A stretch of 64,000 nucleotides of DNA from positions 310,001 through 374,000 of the forward strand of contig JASCOV010000001.1 of NCBI GenBank assembly GCA_029960045.1, read 5' to 3'. The notes below the pieces were generated by a model. The model made no database searches. It was given only the letters and a program-made list of their open reading frames with translations, and had not been told where the DNA came from. Position 1 is the first letter of the stretch. Each line of letters starts with the position of its first letter. Shown one piece after another: positions 1 to 8,587 of this stretch. The position numbers were made by a program, and so were the translations under genes. The stretch is from Flavobacteriaceae bacterium PS02293 (GTDB taxonomy: Bacteria; Bacteroidota; Bacteroidia; Flavobacteriales; Weeksellaceae).

Positions 1-1
1 A

Positions 2-787
2 GAAAATTTGGGAAGTGATGATATTACGGATATTTTGGCAATTAATATCGCTTCAACAGATTATGCAGGTCATAAATTTGGTCCAAATTCCATAGAGGTA
101 GAAGATGTTTATTTAAGACTTGACCAGGATTTAGGCGAATTTTTCAAATATCTTGATAAGAAAGTTGGTAAAGGACAGTATACAGTTTTCCTTTCTGCAG
201 ACCACGGAGGCGCACATTCTGTTGATTTTTTGAAAGAACATAAAATTGCTACAGGTTTCTTTGGCGAAGGAATGGAAAAAAATATCACTGCAAAATTGAA
301 GGATAAATTCGGAGTTGATAAATTGATTAATGGAGTTGATAATTATCAAGTTTATTTTGACAGAAAACTGATTGCTGACAACAAATTAGACCTTGAAACC
401 ATCAAAGCTTTTGCAATTAGCGAACTTGAAAAAGACCCGACAGTTTTGTACGCAGTTTCTACAATCAAAGTTCAGGAAGCTACAATTCCAGAACCAATTA
501 AACAAAGAATCATCAACGGAATCAATAGAGAAAGAAGTGGAGATATCCAATTGATTTCTCACGATTCTATGTTGCCAACTTATGCGAAAAAAGGAACAAC
601 TCACAGTGTTTGGAATTCTTATGATGCGCATATTCCTTTGATTTTTATGGGTTGGGGAATCAATCAAGGAGAAAGTAACAAACCGTATTTTATGACGGAT
701 ATTGCACCAACCGTTTCTGCATTGTTGCATATTCAGTTTCCAAGTGGAAATGTTGGAAATCCTATTACGGAAGTGATTGGAAGATAG
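2..787 (+). CDS. pafA: Alkaline phosphatase PafA-like, C-terminal part
   Basis: The frame is open to the left edge, so this is the 3' half of a longer gene; the first possible start inside the window (TTG at 8) is not the real one. The visible part carries the second half of an alkaline-phosphatase-superfamily active site: DYAGH (Asp and His zinc ligands), SADHGG (Asp-His pair) and a C-terminal THS histidine before YDAHIPLIF. This order matches the Elizabethkingia PafA phosphomonoesterase, a periplasmic, phosphate-scavenging enzyme of about 550 residues that is insensitive to product inhibition. The nucleophile Thr and signal peptide lie outside the window. A related phosphodiesterase of the same superfamily is the main alternative. 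It stands alone, 191 bp before the next gene. Confidence 0.8.
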   Translation, partial: ENLGSDDITDILAINIASTDYAGHKFGPNSIEVEDVYLRLDQDLGEFFKYLDKKVGKGQYTVFLSADHGGAHSVDFLKEHKIATGFFGEGMEKNITAKLKDKFGVDKLINGVDNYQVYFDRKLIADNKLDLETIKAFAISELEKDPTVLYAVSTIKVQEATIPEPIKQRIINGINRERSGDIQLISHDSMLPTYAKKGTTHSVWNSYDAHIPLIFMGWGINQGESNKPYFMTDIAPTVSALLHIQFPSGNVGNPITEVIGR

Positions 788-814
788 TTTTAATAAAATA
801 TAAACATCATATTT

Positions 815-858
815 GTCATTCTAAAAGAATCTATGCATCGAGATTTTTTCAGAGTGAC
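815..858. repeat. REP-like inverted repeat
   Basis: The arms TTGTCATTCT and AGAGTGACAA pair with one mismatch, and inside them AAGAATCT faces AGATTTTT. This resembles the GTCATTCT...AGAATGAC palindromes scattered between genes in many Flavobacteriia. It sits just after the pafA stop and may act as a weak terminator. The rest of the gap up to 978 is AT-rich and contains a CTTTGTGCGCTTTGTGTT stretch of the kind also seen as degenerate intergenic repeats in this group. Confidence 0.45.
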
Positions 859-978
859 AATTTTTTTATAAATGATAATAGTAAGCTTTTATAAGTTTTA
901 CGCCTTTGTGAACTTAATTGCGTAAAGAATTCAAATAAACTTTGTGCGCTTTGTGTTCAAAAAACGATTAATGGAATT

Positions 979-1710
979 ATGAATTTAAAAGAAAAAGACA
1001 TCTTCGATTTGCTGAACGAAAAAGCAGAACTCTACAATTCTCCAGATTTTATTACCGATGACCCAATTCAGATTCCGCATCGTTTTTATTTGAAACAAGA
1101 TATTGAAATTGCTGGTTTTCTGTCTGCAAGTATCGCTTGGGGAAACCGAAAATCTATCATCAATGACGCAAACAAAATGATGGAATTAATGGGTAATTCA
1201 CCGTACGATTTTGTAATGAATTTTACTGATTCTGATTTGGGCAGAGTTCCACAAAAAGCTATTCACAGAACTTTCAATCACGAAGATTTTATTTTCTTTT
1301 TAAAGAATTTCAGACGGATTTATACTCAATTTGAAAGTCTGGAAGATGCTTTTCTAATCAATGAAAATGAAACTAATTTCTCTCATTCGATTGAGCGTTT
1401 CCGAAATCATTTCATCTCTGAAAAACATCGAGGACAAAAACACGTGAGTTCGCCTTACAAAAATTCGGCGTCGAAAAGATTGATTATGTTTCTGCGTTGG
1501 ATGGTTCGGAAAGATAAGAAAGGTGTTGATTTTGGAATTTGGGAAAAGATTGAACCGAAGTTTTTATCTGTTCCTTTGGATGTTCATACGGCTAATATTT
1601 CCAGAAAATTAGGAATCTTAACCAGAAAACAAAACGATTGGAAAGCTGATGACCCAGCAGTTTATGACTTTGCTTTGTTTGGATTAGGTGTTTCTAAAGA
1701 ATTTGAATAG
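979..1710 (+). CDS. TIGR02757/DUF2400 family protein
   Basis: A 243-residue soluble protein without signal peptide. The sequence around residues 33-65 (QDIEIAGFLSASIAWGNR) and the C-terminal segment with DVHTANISRKLGIL and FALFGLGV are typical of the conserved TIGR02757 (DUF2400) family found widely in Bacteroidetes. Length is close to the family norm of about 250. The C-terminal helical pattern, with a cysteine-free Leu-Asp-Val-His-Thr core, recalls HhH-type DNA glycosylase folds, but I see no catalytic motif and assign no activity. It converges on the deacetylase gene with a palindromic repeat between the two stop codons. Confidence 0.75.
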   Translation: MNLKEKDIFDLLNEKAELYNSPDFITDDPIQIPHRFYLKQDIEIAGFLSASIAWGNRKSIINDANKMMELMGNSPYDFVMNFTDSDLGRVPQKAIHRTFNHEDFIFFLKNFRRIYTQFESLEDAFLINENETNFSHSIERFRNHFISEKHRGQKHVSSPYKNSASKRLIMFLRWMVRKDKKGVDFGIWEKIEPKFLSVPLDVHTANISRKLGILTRKQNDWKADDPAVYDFALFGLGVSKEFE

Positions 1711-1732
1711 AATAAAATGTTTCAGAAAAAAA

Positions 1733-1812
1733 GTCTTAGACTCCGCTCAGATTGACATCGCTAAAATTCTAACATTTAGTATTAGATGTCACACTGAGCG
1801 GAGTCGAAGTGT
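1733..1812. repeat. Palindromic GAGCGGAGTCGAAG repeat between convergent genes
   Basis: The left arm AGACTCCGCTCAGATTGAC (from 1738) and right arm GTCACACTGAGCGGAGTC (from 1788) form a long imperfect stem with an AT-rich loop. The same arm sequence recurs at 3926-3988, 31643-31665 and 58110-58133. Its place between two convergent stop codons (1710 and 1831) suggests it also serves as a two-way terminator. Confidence 0.75.
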
Positions 1813-1830
1813 TTTGTGGTTTTAAAAAAA

Positions 1831-2712
1831 TTACTTCAAAATATCATTAATCTTAGGATAATCAGATATTTTTCTGAACTCGAAACGGTTGCTGTTCTGC
1901 AAACCGGAAATAAACAAATCCAATTCCCGAACAGAATCATCATCCTGAAGATATTGGTCGTGAGTCAGGAAAACCAAGTGTCGCGAAGTCTTTTCCAAAT
2001 CATTGAAAAAAATACTGTCAATTCGTTTTGCCATATCTTTATGAGTTCCTTTCAGTTTCATTTTGTTATCAGGTTTCCATTCCAAATCCCAACCAACCAA
2101 AACATAACCAGCTTTTTGTAATTCATCTGCGGCAATTTTTGAAGTTTTGATGTCGGTATTATTGATATTCGCTGTTCTCCAAATGTTTCGTCCTGGCGTT
2201 CTGGCGTATTTGTTTTTGAATTTCAGGCTGTCTCTTGCTCTGTCAAAATCGTGGATTACGTTTTCAGGATTTTTATAGAATTCGGAATATCGGTTCAAGG
2301 CGTGCGTATAGCTGTGATTGGCAATTTCAACAAGTTTGTGATTTTCCAGTTCTTTCAATTCTTTTGATTGAGTTTTGCTGTCGTAAGCGTGTTTTCCAAC
2401 CACAAAAGCCGTGATGGGAATTTGATATTTGTTGGTGATTTCCAAGAGGTTTTTCGTTCCTTTGTTTGGTCCGTCATCGAAGGTTAAATAAATATAGCGC
2501 TTATTCGGGTCGTCGGGAACGTCAGGTTTTGCTGAAATTACTTTTGCTGAGTTGGGGACGATTTTGTCTGAATTATTTTCCTTTGAAAGTTGTTCCTGTT
2601 CTTTTTCTGATTTTTTGTTGCAGGATTTCAAAAAAAATACCGCTGTAGTGATTAAAGCAGCAGTCCCAAGAAAAACCAAAAGATTTGATTTTTCAGCAAA
2701 AGTTTTTTTCAT
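1831..2712 (-). CDS. Polysaccharide deacetylase (NodB domain), membrane-anchored
   Basis: A 293-residue protein with an N-terminal hydrophobic segment (residues about 11-28) ending in FFLKSC; the cysteine could be a lipidation site, although Lys at -2 is unusual, so a plain signal anchor is also possible. After a charged linker comes the NodB deacetylase core: YLTFDDGPNKG (catalytic Asp pair, metal-binding Asp) near residue 78 and EIANHSYTHAL with the H-x3-H metal ligands near residue 130, then FLTHDQ near the end. Such enzymes remove acetyl groups from N-acetylated sugars of peptidoglycan or exopolysaccharide at the cell surface. Substrate cannot be read from the sequence. Single gene, transcribed against its left neighbour. 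Confidence 0.82.
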   Translation of the reverse strand: MKKTFAEKSNLLVFLGTAALITTAVFFLKSCNKKSEKEQEQLSKENNSDKIVPNSAKVISAKPDVPDDPNKRYIYLTFDDGPNKGTKNLLEITNKYQIPITAFVVGKHAYDSKTQSKELKELENHKLVEIANHSYTHALNRYSEFYKNPENVIHDFDRARDSLKFKNKYARTPGRNIWRTANINNTDIKTSKIAADELQKAGYVLVGWDLEWKPDNKMKLKGTHKDMAKRIDSIFFNDLEKTSRHLVFLTHDQYLQDDDSVRELDLFISGLQNSNRFEFRKISDYPKINDILK

Positions 2713-2904
2713 TGGAAATAAAAGATTTTAGATTGTTAAAAAATGTTAATTAAGTTAAATTTTAGAATCAAATTTAATGCCGATTTTTGATGTTTATTAA
2801 TTTTTATTAAAATATTTTAGTATTGATAATCAAGTATTTGTGGTTTTATTTTATATTGTATTATTTGAAAATATTATGTTAAATTTAAACGTTGAATTGC
2901 TCGC

Positions 2905-3087
2905 AGCCCGACTTATCTCAAATTTGTTTATTTTTATTTGAATCGATGAATCTCGTTCCTCGATTTGAGCGGAAATCCTTTTTTGCCAACCTTAAAGTTC
3001 TATTTAGTGTGAAATCGTCTGCAAAAAAGATTGACTTCGTCGAACCACTCCGTTAGGTTTGGGAGCGGAAGGCGGATTAAGCTGCCC
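2905..3087 (+). repeat. Dispersed repeat family B, long copy
   Basis: Contains, in order, AGCCCG (2905), TTGAGCGGAAATCCTTTTTT (2965), GCAAAAAAGATTG (3021) and GGGAGCGGAAGGCGGATTAA (3061) followed by GCTGCCC. The reverse complement of 44708-44791 carries the same blocks in the same order with shorter spacers, so these are two copies of one mobile or repetitive family. It fills most of the 480-bp gap between the deacetylase and the YceI gene; the remainder is AT-rich, with a TATTTTTGC box at 3149-3157 that may be the -7 element for the YceI gene. Confidence 0.7.
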
Positions 3088-3192
3088 AAATAATTTTGAT
3101 GATTTACTTTCTTGATGTACATCAATGTGGAGACAAGATTTAAGGTCTTATTTTTGCTGCAAGAAAAACAATATTAATTTAAAATATTATCT

Positions 3193-3861
3193 ATGAAAAA
3201 ATTAACAGTATTAGCATTCGTAGGAGCAGCTTTGTTGTTCACAGCTTGTAACGACAAAAAGGAAACTGTAACTGCAGAGAAAGAAGTTGCAGCAAAAACA
3301 GGTGAAGCTTACAACGTAGATTTGGCAACATCCAAAGTAGATTGGAAAGCGTTCCACAAAGGTGGATTTGCGCCAAGATGGGGAACTCTTAACTTGAAAT
3401 CTGGAGAAATTACGGTTGCAAATGATGCGGTAACTTCTGGAGATTTCGTAATCGATATGACAACTTTGAAAGTTGACCCTGCTTCTGTAACTGAGGCTGA
3501 CAAAAAACCAGCTGACCTAGAAGCACACCTTAAAAATGCTGACTTCTTTGACGTTGCGAAACAACCAACTTCTGATTTCAAAATCACTGCTGTAGCTGAT
3601 TTGGCTGGAGAACTTCCAAAAGATGCGGTTGCTGGAGCTAACAAAACTGTAAGCGGAAACTTGACTTTGCTTGGAAAAACACTTAATGTTTCTTTCCCTG
3701 CTAAAGTAACTGTTGCTGAAGGAAAAGCTAGTGTTGAAGCTAAATTTACTGTGAACAGAACAGATTGGGGAATTAAATTTGGGACAGACGAAACCGACCC
3801 GGCTGAATGGATGATTAGCAAAGACATCGAAATTGGCATCAACGTAAATGCTGCTAAATAG
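3193..3861 (+). CDS. YceI family lipoprotein
   Basis: A 222-residue protein starting with a lipoprotein signal peptide whose lipobox is LLFTAC (Cys19), followed by an acidic-basic linker of about 20 residues. From residue 40 to the end it is a YceI-like domain (VDLATSKVDWKAFHKGG..., then TSGDFVIDMTTLKVDP and VSGNLTLLGKTLNVSFP), an eight-stranded lipocalin-like barrel that in homologues binds polyisoprenoid or other amphiphilic ligands. The lipoprotein form is common in Bacteroidetes. It is a single gene with a strong terminator 25 bp downstream. Ligand unknown. Confidence 0.88.
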   Translation: MKKLTVLAFVGAALLFTACNDKKETVTAEKEVAAKTGEAYNVDLATSKVDWKAFHKGGFAPRWGTLNLKSGEITVANDAVTSGDFVIDMTTLKVDPASVTEADKKPADLEAHLKNADFFDVAKQPTSDFKITAVADLAGELPKDAVAGANKTVSGNLTLLGKTLNVSFPAKVTVAEGKASVEAKFTVNRTDWGIKFGTDETDPAEWMISKDIEIGINVNAAK

Positions 3862-3885
3862 TAGAATTTAAAAGTGAAAAGGAGA

Positions 3886-3916
3886 AGACTGTTTTGAAAA
3901 AGACAGTCTTTTTTTA
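3886..3916 (+). terminator. Rho-independent terminator of the YceI gene
   Basis: The stem AGACTGT/ACAGTCT with a short A-rich loop is followed directly by seven T residues. Confidence 0.85.
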
Positions 3917-3925
3917 TTGCTAAAA

Positions 3926-3988
3926 GCACTTCGACTCCGCTCAGTGTGACATCTCTTAAAATTTGTCAGGCTGAGCGGAGTCGAAGCC
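3926..3988. repeat. Palindromic GAGCGGAGTCGAAG repeat, complete copy
   Basis: The arm GCTTCGACTCCGCTCAG-like sequence (GCACTTCGACTCCGCTCAGT at 3926) faces GTCAGGCTGAGCGGAGTCGA at 3965. The two halves are nearly complementary and bracket an AT-rich centre. It lies in the 421-bp gap between the YceI and uvrA genes, directly after the YceI terminator. Confidence 0.8.
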
Positions 3989-4017
3989 TTTTGAAGTCGA
4001 ATTGTTTTGAAATAAAA

Positions 4018-4042
4018 GAACCGACCCTTTAGGAGCCGGTTC
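4018..4042. terminator. GC-rich hairpin, possible terminator
   Basis: GAACCG pairs with CGGTTC around a short loop. There is no immediate T-run on the plus strand; on the minus strand only T-rich sequence follows. Its role is uncertain. Confidence 0.4.
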
Positions 4043-4088
4043 AATAGATAAATACATCTCATTTTTTTAGTTAAACAACAACAAAAAA

Positions 4089-4117
4089 GGATAGCCGACA
4101 ATGCTATCCTTTGATTT
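4089..4117 (-). terminator. Terminator downstream of uvrA
   Basis: A perfect 7-bp stem GGATAGC/GCTATCC. Read on the minus strand the stem is followed by TTTTTTGTTG, which fits termination of uvrA transcripts about 170 bp after the stop codon; the plus-strand side (TTTGATTTTT) could also stop rightward transcription. The remaining 170 bp to uvrA hold nothing I recognise. Confidence 0.7.
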
Positions 4118-4282
4118 TTATATCAAATTTAGTTTGATTGATTCTGATTGAAAATAAGTAAGTTACCACAGTATTTTTCTAAATCTTATAATGTAAATTT
4201 AGAAAGAAAAACAATACGAAATGTAAACTGAATGTTAAAGTTTCGTAGTTATCCACATTTTTTTGTGGATAAGTCTTTTGTT

Positions 4283-7069
4283 TTACAATTTCTCCGCAAC
4301 ATACTTCGCCGTAGCAGAACCTTTCACTTTCACCAGATCCTCCGGCGTTCCGGCAAAAACAACTTCTCCACCGTATTTTCCGGCATTTGGACCTACGTCG
4401 ATGATGTAATCTGCCGTTTTCATAATGTCCGGCTGATGCTCTATCACGACAACCGAATGTCCTAATTCAATCAAGGCCTGAAGTGATTTCAATAATTTTT
4501 TGATGTCGTGGAAATGCAATCCTGTTGAAGGTTCATCGAAGACGAAAAGCGTTTTATCGGTCGTCACACCTTTTACAAGGAATGATGCCAGTTTCACTCT
4601 CTGCGCCTCACCGCCGGAAAGGGTAGAAGAGGATTGTCCGAGTTGAAGATAGCCCAAACCAACGTCCTGCAAAGGTTTTATTTTGGTCGCGATTTTTTCT
4701 TCGTGATTTTCTGAAAAGAATTCCAATGCTTCATCAACTGTCATATGGAGAATGTCAGAAATATTTTTCTCGTCGTATTTGATTTCCAAAATTTCTTTCT
4801 TGAAACGCGTTCCGTGGCAATGTTCACATTCAAGTTCGATGTCCGCCATAAACTGCATTGATACAGTGATAACGCCATCACCTTTACACTCGTCGCAACG
4901 TCCGCCGTCTACATTGAAGGAGAAATGTTTTGGTTTCAGACCTTGAACTTTCGCTGATTTTTGTTTCGCAAAAAGGTCACGGATGTCGTCATAAGCTTTC
5001 AAGTAAGTGACTGGATTGGAACGTGACGATTTTCCAATCGGATTTTGGTCGATCAATTCGATATTTTGAATCAATCTTGAAGGAAATTCCACAGAGTCAT
5101 AATCCGCTTTTTTTCCACCCATTCCAAGTTGAATTTGGATTGCGTTTGTCATCACTTCTTTCATCAAAGTCGATTTACCACTTCCGGAAACGCCCGTGAT
5201 GACGGTCAAACATTCCAATGGAACATTCACGTCGATGTTCTTCAAATTGTTTTGACGAGCGCCTTTGATTGCGATGTATTCTTTCGTTTTTCTGCGTTTT
5301 TTAGGAACTTCGATTTCCATTTCGCCACTCAGATATTTTGCGGTCAGCGTATCGGATTTCATCATTTCCTCATAGTTTCCATTGAAAACCAAATCGCCTC
5401 CAAGATAACCAGCTTCCGGACCAATATCGATGATGTGGTCCGCGGATTTCATCACGTCTTCATCGTGTTCTACAACGATTACTGTATTTCCAAGGTCTCG
5501 AAGCTGCTTCAAAACGCCAATCAGATTTTCCGTATCTCTGGAGTGTAGACCAATACTTGGCTCATCCAAAATATAAATCGAACCAACTAGCGAACTTCCC
5601 AAACTGGTCGCCAGATTGATTCTCTGACTTTCTCCACCGGAAAGTGTATTCGAAGTTCTGTTTAATGTTAAATAACCGAGGCCAACTTTCGTCAAAAATT
5701 CCAATCGGGTTTCGATTTCGTAGGTCAATCGTTTGGCGATTTCTCTGTCGTGTTCGTTGAGTTTTAAAGTTTTGATTAAGGGGAGAAATTCATCCAAAGG
5801 CAATTCGATAAACGACTGGATATTGTGTCCATCGATTTTCACCCAGCTCGTTTCTTCTCTTAATCTTAATCCTTCACAAGTCGGACAAAGTGTTTTCCCA
5901 CGGTAGCGGGAAAGCATCACGCGGTACTGGATTTTATAAAGATTTTCCTCCAGCATTTTGAAAAAATTATCAATGCTCGGGAAGGTTTTCGTTTTGTCGC
6001 CTCTCCAAAGTAACTGTTTCTGTTCTTTGGTCAACTGATGGTAAGGCTTATGAATAGGAAAGTCTTTGTTCTTTTTGATGAAATCTTTTTTCCATTCACT
6101 CATACTTTCGCCACGCCAAGACGCCACAGCATCTTCGTGAAGCGATAGATTTTTGTTTGGAATTACCAAATCTTCATCAATTCCAATCACTTTTCCGTAA
6201 CCTTCGCAGGTCGGACAAGCACCGTAAGGATTATTGAAACTGAAATAATGAACGGTTGGCTCATTAAAAACAATGCCGTCCAATTCAAATTTATTCGAGA
6301 AATCCCGTACTTTTTCGTTTTCTGTATTTTTCAAAGAACAATAGCCGTGACCTTCGTAGAAAGCCATTTGGATAGAGTCCGCCAATCTCTGAAGAAAACT
6401 CTCATCTTCCTCATAACTGAATCTGTCGATGACTAAATTGATTGTCATATCTTTCTCAGGCACAAATCCGAAGCTTTCCAAATCCTCAATCCCAGCCACA
6501 TTTCCGTTAACTTCCAATCTTGTGAAACCGGAAACTTTCAGGGTTTTCAGTTGCTCTGCAAAATTTTCAGCATCAAATGCCAAAGGAGCCAAAAGCAAAA
6601 ACGTCGAATCTTTCTTTGAATTTTTAATGAAATCAATCACATCCGTTACGCTGTCTTTCTTCACTTCTTCGCCGGAAATCGGGGAATAAGTTCGACCAAC
6701 TCTCGCAAAGAACAATTTCATATAATCGTAAATCTCCGTAGAAGTTCCGACCGTAGAACGCGGATTGGAAGAAATCACCTTTTGCTGAATCGCAATAGAC
6801 GGCGCCAAACCTTTGATATCATCAATTTTTGGTTTTTCTAATTTACCTAAAAACTGACGTGCATAGGAACTCAGACTTTCCACATAACGCCTCTGTCCTT
6901 CGGCATAAATGGTGTCGAAAGCCAGCGAGGATTTTCCACTTCCCGAGACGCCTGTAATCACAATCAGTTTGTTCTTCGGGATGAGAACATCTATGTGTTT
7001 CAGGTTGTTGAGGTGTGCGTTTTTAACGAAAAGAAATTTCTTGATATCGATGTCGGTTGTTGTAGCCAT
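4283..7069 (-). CDS. uvrA: Excinuclease ABC subunit A
   Basis: A 928-residue UvrA, the damage-recognition ATPase of nucleotide excision repair. Two ABC ATPase halves are visible: the first Walker A is GVSGSGKS (Lys46) and the first signature LSGGESQR near residue 480; the second Walker A is GVSGSGKST near residue 630 and second signature LSGGEAQR near residue 820. The two functional zinc modules are present (CPTCEGYG with CPTCEGLR; CDECKGDG with CEHCHGTR). In the optional zinc site near residue 130 cysteines are absent (YSPISGEE), which I believe is usual for this Bacteroidetes subgroup. Length is normal. Monocistronic, with its own downstream terminator. Confidence 0.97.
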   Translation of the reverse strand: MATTTDIDIKKFLFVKNAHLNNLKHIDVLIPKNKLIVITGVSGSGKSSLAFDTIYAEGQRRYVESLSSYARQFLGKLEKPKIDDIKGLAPSIAIQQKVISSNPRSTVGTSTEIYDYMKLFFARVGRTYSPISGEEVKKDSVTDVIDFIKNSKKDSTFLLLAPLAFDAENFAEQLKTLKVSGFTRLEVNGNVAGIEDLESFGFVPEKDMTINLVIDRFSYEEDESFLQRLADSIQMAFYEGHGYCSLKNTENEKVRDFSNKFELDGIVFNEPTVHYFSFNNPYGACPTCEGYGKVIGIDEDLVIPNKNLSLHEDAVASWRGESMSEWKKDFIKKNKDFPIHKPYHQLTKEQKQLLWRGDKTKTFPSIDNFFKMLEENLYKIQYRVMLSRYRGKTLCPTCEGLRLREETSWVKIDGHNIQSFIELPLDEFLPLIKTLKLNEHDREIAKRLTYEIETRLEFLTKVGLGYLTLNRTSNTLSGGESQRINLATSLGSSLVGSIYILDEPSIGLHSRDTENLIGVLKQLRDLGNTVIVVEHDEDVMKSADHIIDIGPEAGYLGGDLVFNGNYEEMMKSDTLTAKYLSGEMEIEVPKKRRKTKEYIAIKGARQNNLKNIDVNVPLECLTVITGVSGSGKSTLMKEVMTNAIQIQLGMGGKKADYDSVEFPSRLIQNIELIDQNPIGKSSRSNPVTYLKAYDDIRDLFAKQKSAKVQGLKPKHFSFNVDGGRCDECKGDGVITVSMQFMADIELECEHCHGTRFKKEILEIKYDEKNISDILHMTVDEALEFFSENHEEKIATKIKPLQDVGLGYLQLGQSSSTLSGGEAQRVKLASFLVKGVTTDKTLFVFDEPSTGLHFHDIKKLLKSLQALIELGHSVVVIEHQPDIMKTADYIIDVGPNAGKYGGEVVFAGTPEDLVKVKGSATAKYVAEKL

Positions 7070-7190
7070 AGTAAAAATGAGACCTACAAAATTACGGAAA
7101 AATATTAGATTTTTCTTGTTTTGAAAGTTATTTAAAAGCTAAGAAAATGATACTTTTAAATTATTAATTTATCAAAAAAAGATGACATTT

Positions 7191-7982
7191 CTAAAGGCTA
7201 ATACTCACGTTTATTTTTGTTCCGGAAGAATCTGAAATAATGGAGAAATCGCCGCCCATATTTTCTGTTCTCGACTGCATGGTTGTGAGACCATATCCTT
7301 TTGAATCTGTTTTTTCAAATCCTGATCCGTTATCTTTAATTTCTAATTTTAACAGATTGGATTGCTGAAATATTGAAATTGAAACTTCTGACGCAGAACT
7401 GTGTTTTATAATGTTGTGACTGGCTTCTTTTATAATTAAGAGAAGGTTTCTTCGCAGTTCTGTTTTTACAATAGCATCTTTGTTTTCTGAAACAGATGAG
7501 AACGTTAATTGGATATTAGTTTTAGAAAAATAATTCTCGACATAATTTCTACAATAGTCAGAAAAATCCGGAAAAGAATCATTGGTACCATTAAGTGACC
7601 AAAGCATTTCTCTCATAGAATTGTTCATATCATTGGAAATTCTGATAAGTTCATCAATTTCTATGGTATTGATTTTATCATTGTTGATCTGTAATTTTAA
7701 TATTTCGGATTGCAATTTTATAGCGGAAATTCCTGCGCCTATTTCGTCGTGCATATCATGTGAAATGCGGAGGCGTTCGTTTTCCAGGGATTTTTGTTTT
7801 TCTAGTTCTTTTTGTAATAATTGATTTTCATATTCCGAATCTTTTAGCTGCTTTTCTTTGATGTAAAGGAGTTGTTTTCGATTGTAGATCAGAATTATGA
7901 AAACAATGAATATTAGGAAAAGAATCATCACAATAATTACAATGATATAGGTAAGTTTAATTTCGTAAGGCAATTTTTTCAT
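7191..7982 (-). CDS. Sensor histidine kinase, NarL/LytS-like HisKA_3 type
   Basis: A 263-residue kinase: one N-terminal transmembrane helix (residues about 10-33), a short coiled-coil (35-68), a HisKA_3 dimerisation box ISHDMHDEIGAG with the likely phospho-accepting His78, then an HATPase_c domain with the N-box EASHNIIKHS and G-box DNGSGF, ending at a G2-like SGTKINVSIS. There is no extracellular sensing domain, so sensing must come from the membrane helix, the coiled-coil or a partner. It is the last gene of a four-gene operon; its start overlaps the preceding membrane-protein gene by 4 bp. The response regulator is the first gene of the same operon. Confidence 0.9.
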   Translation of the reverse strand: MKKLPYEIKLTYIIVIIVMILFLIFIVFIILIYNRKQLLYIKEKQLKDSEYENQLLQKELEKQKSLENERLRISHDMHDEIGAGISAIKLQSEILKLQINNDKINTIEIDELIRISNDMNNSMREMLWSLNGTNDSFPDFSDYCRNYVENYFSKTNIQLTFSSVSENKDAIVKTELRRNLLLIIKEASHNIIKHSSASEVSISIFQQSNLLKLEIKDNGSGFEKTDSKGYGLTTMQSRTENMGGDFSIISDSSGTKINVSISL

Positions 7983-8575
7983 ATTTTACAAAATAAACTT
8001 CTTAATAATAAAATGTAGGACATTATATTGACTGTTTGAAAAATCATATCAATTGTAATGAGAAATTCTTTGTCGTGTAAATCCAAGAAGTACAGCGGAA
8101 TCATTTTAAAAATAAAAAAAATAATCCACATTAATAGACTAAAACTTACCCAAAAGGTTTGTTTAGAGGTAACTGGGTTCTCGTCTGCATTGATAATCTG
8201 ATTAACCATCCAAATAAGTGGAAGTGTAATGTAAACAAATGCCATTAAAATGATAAGCTTCAAATCATAAATTTCTCTGCTTGTCAATATAATGGAACTA
8301 CTTATAATTAAAATAAATAGAAAAAAGTAATTGTAATTCTTCTTTTTAGTGGATGAATTTTTATAATAATTAATGAAAAATAAAGTATAAAAAGCGATAG
8401 CTTCCGGATGAATATTAATATTTGTCTTCGGATAGAGCAGTAGCATATAAATATCTACCAATACAACCACAGCAAAATAGACCCAGATTTTGCTGCGATG
8501 GTTTTGTTTTAAAAATATTGAAACTATCAGGCAGGCAATAACAACTGTAAGATAGGTGTAATAAAAATAGTTCAA
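7979..8575 (-). CDS. Multipass membrane protein of unknown function, linked to the histidine kinase
   Basis: A 198-residue protein made almost entirely of hydrophobic helices; about six transmembrane segments can be counted (for example FYYTYLTVVIACLIVSIFL, KIWVYFAVVVLVDIYMLLLY and LWIIFFIFKMIPLYFLDL). I recognise no family motif. Its stop overlaps the kinase start by 4 bp, so the two are probably translationally coupled. Since the kinase has no sensor domain, an attractive inference is that this protein senses the membrane signal for it; nothing in the sequence proves this. Confidence 0.75.
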   Translation of the reverse strand: MNYFYYTYLTVVIACLIVSIFLKQNHRSKIWVYFAVVVLVDIYMLLLYPKTNINIHPEAIAFYTLFFINYYKNSSTKKKNYNYFFLFILIISSSIILTSREIYDLKLIILMAFVYITLPLIWMVNQIINADENPVTSKQTFWVSFSLLMWIIFFIFKMIPLYFLDLHDKEFLITIDMIFQTVNIMSYILLLRSLFCKI

Positions 8576-8587
8576 TTTTATACAAAT

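Noticed and set aside
3309..3929. 206-residue minus-strand frame
   Set aside because: It is the shadow of the YceI gene; composition rich in Ser/Ala/Phe follows from the antisense of a biased coding sequence.
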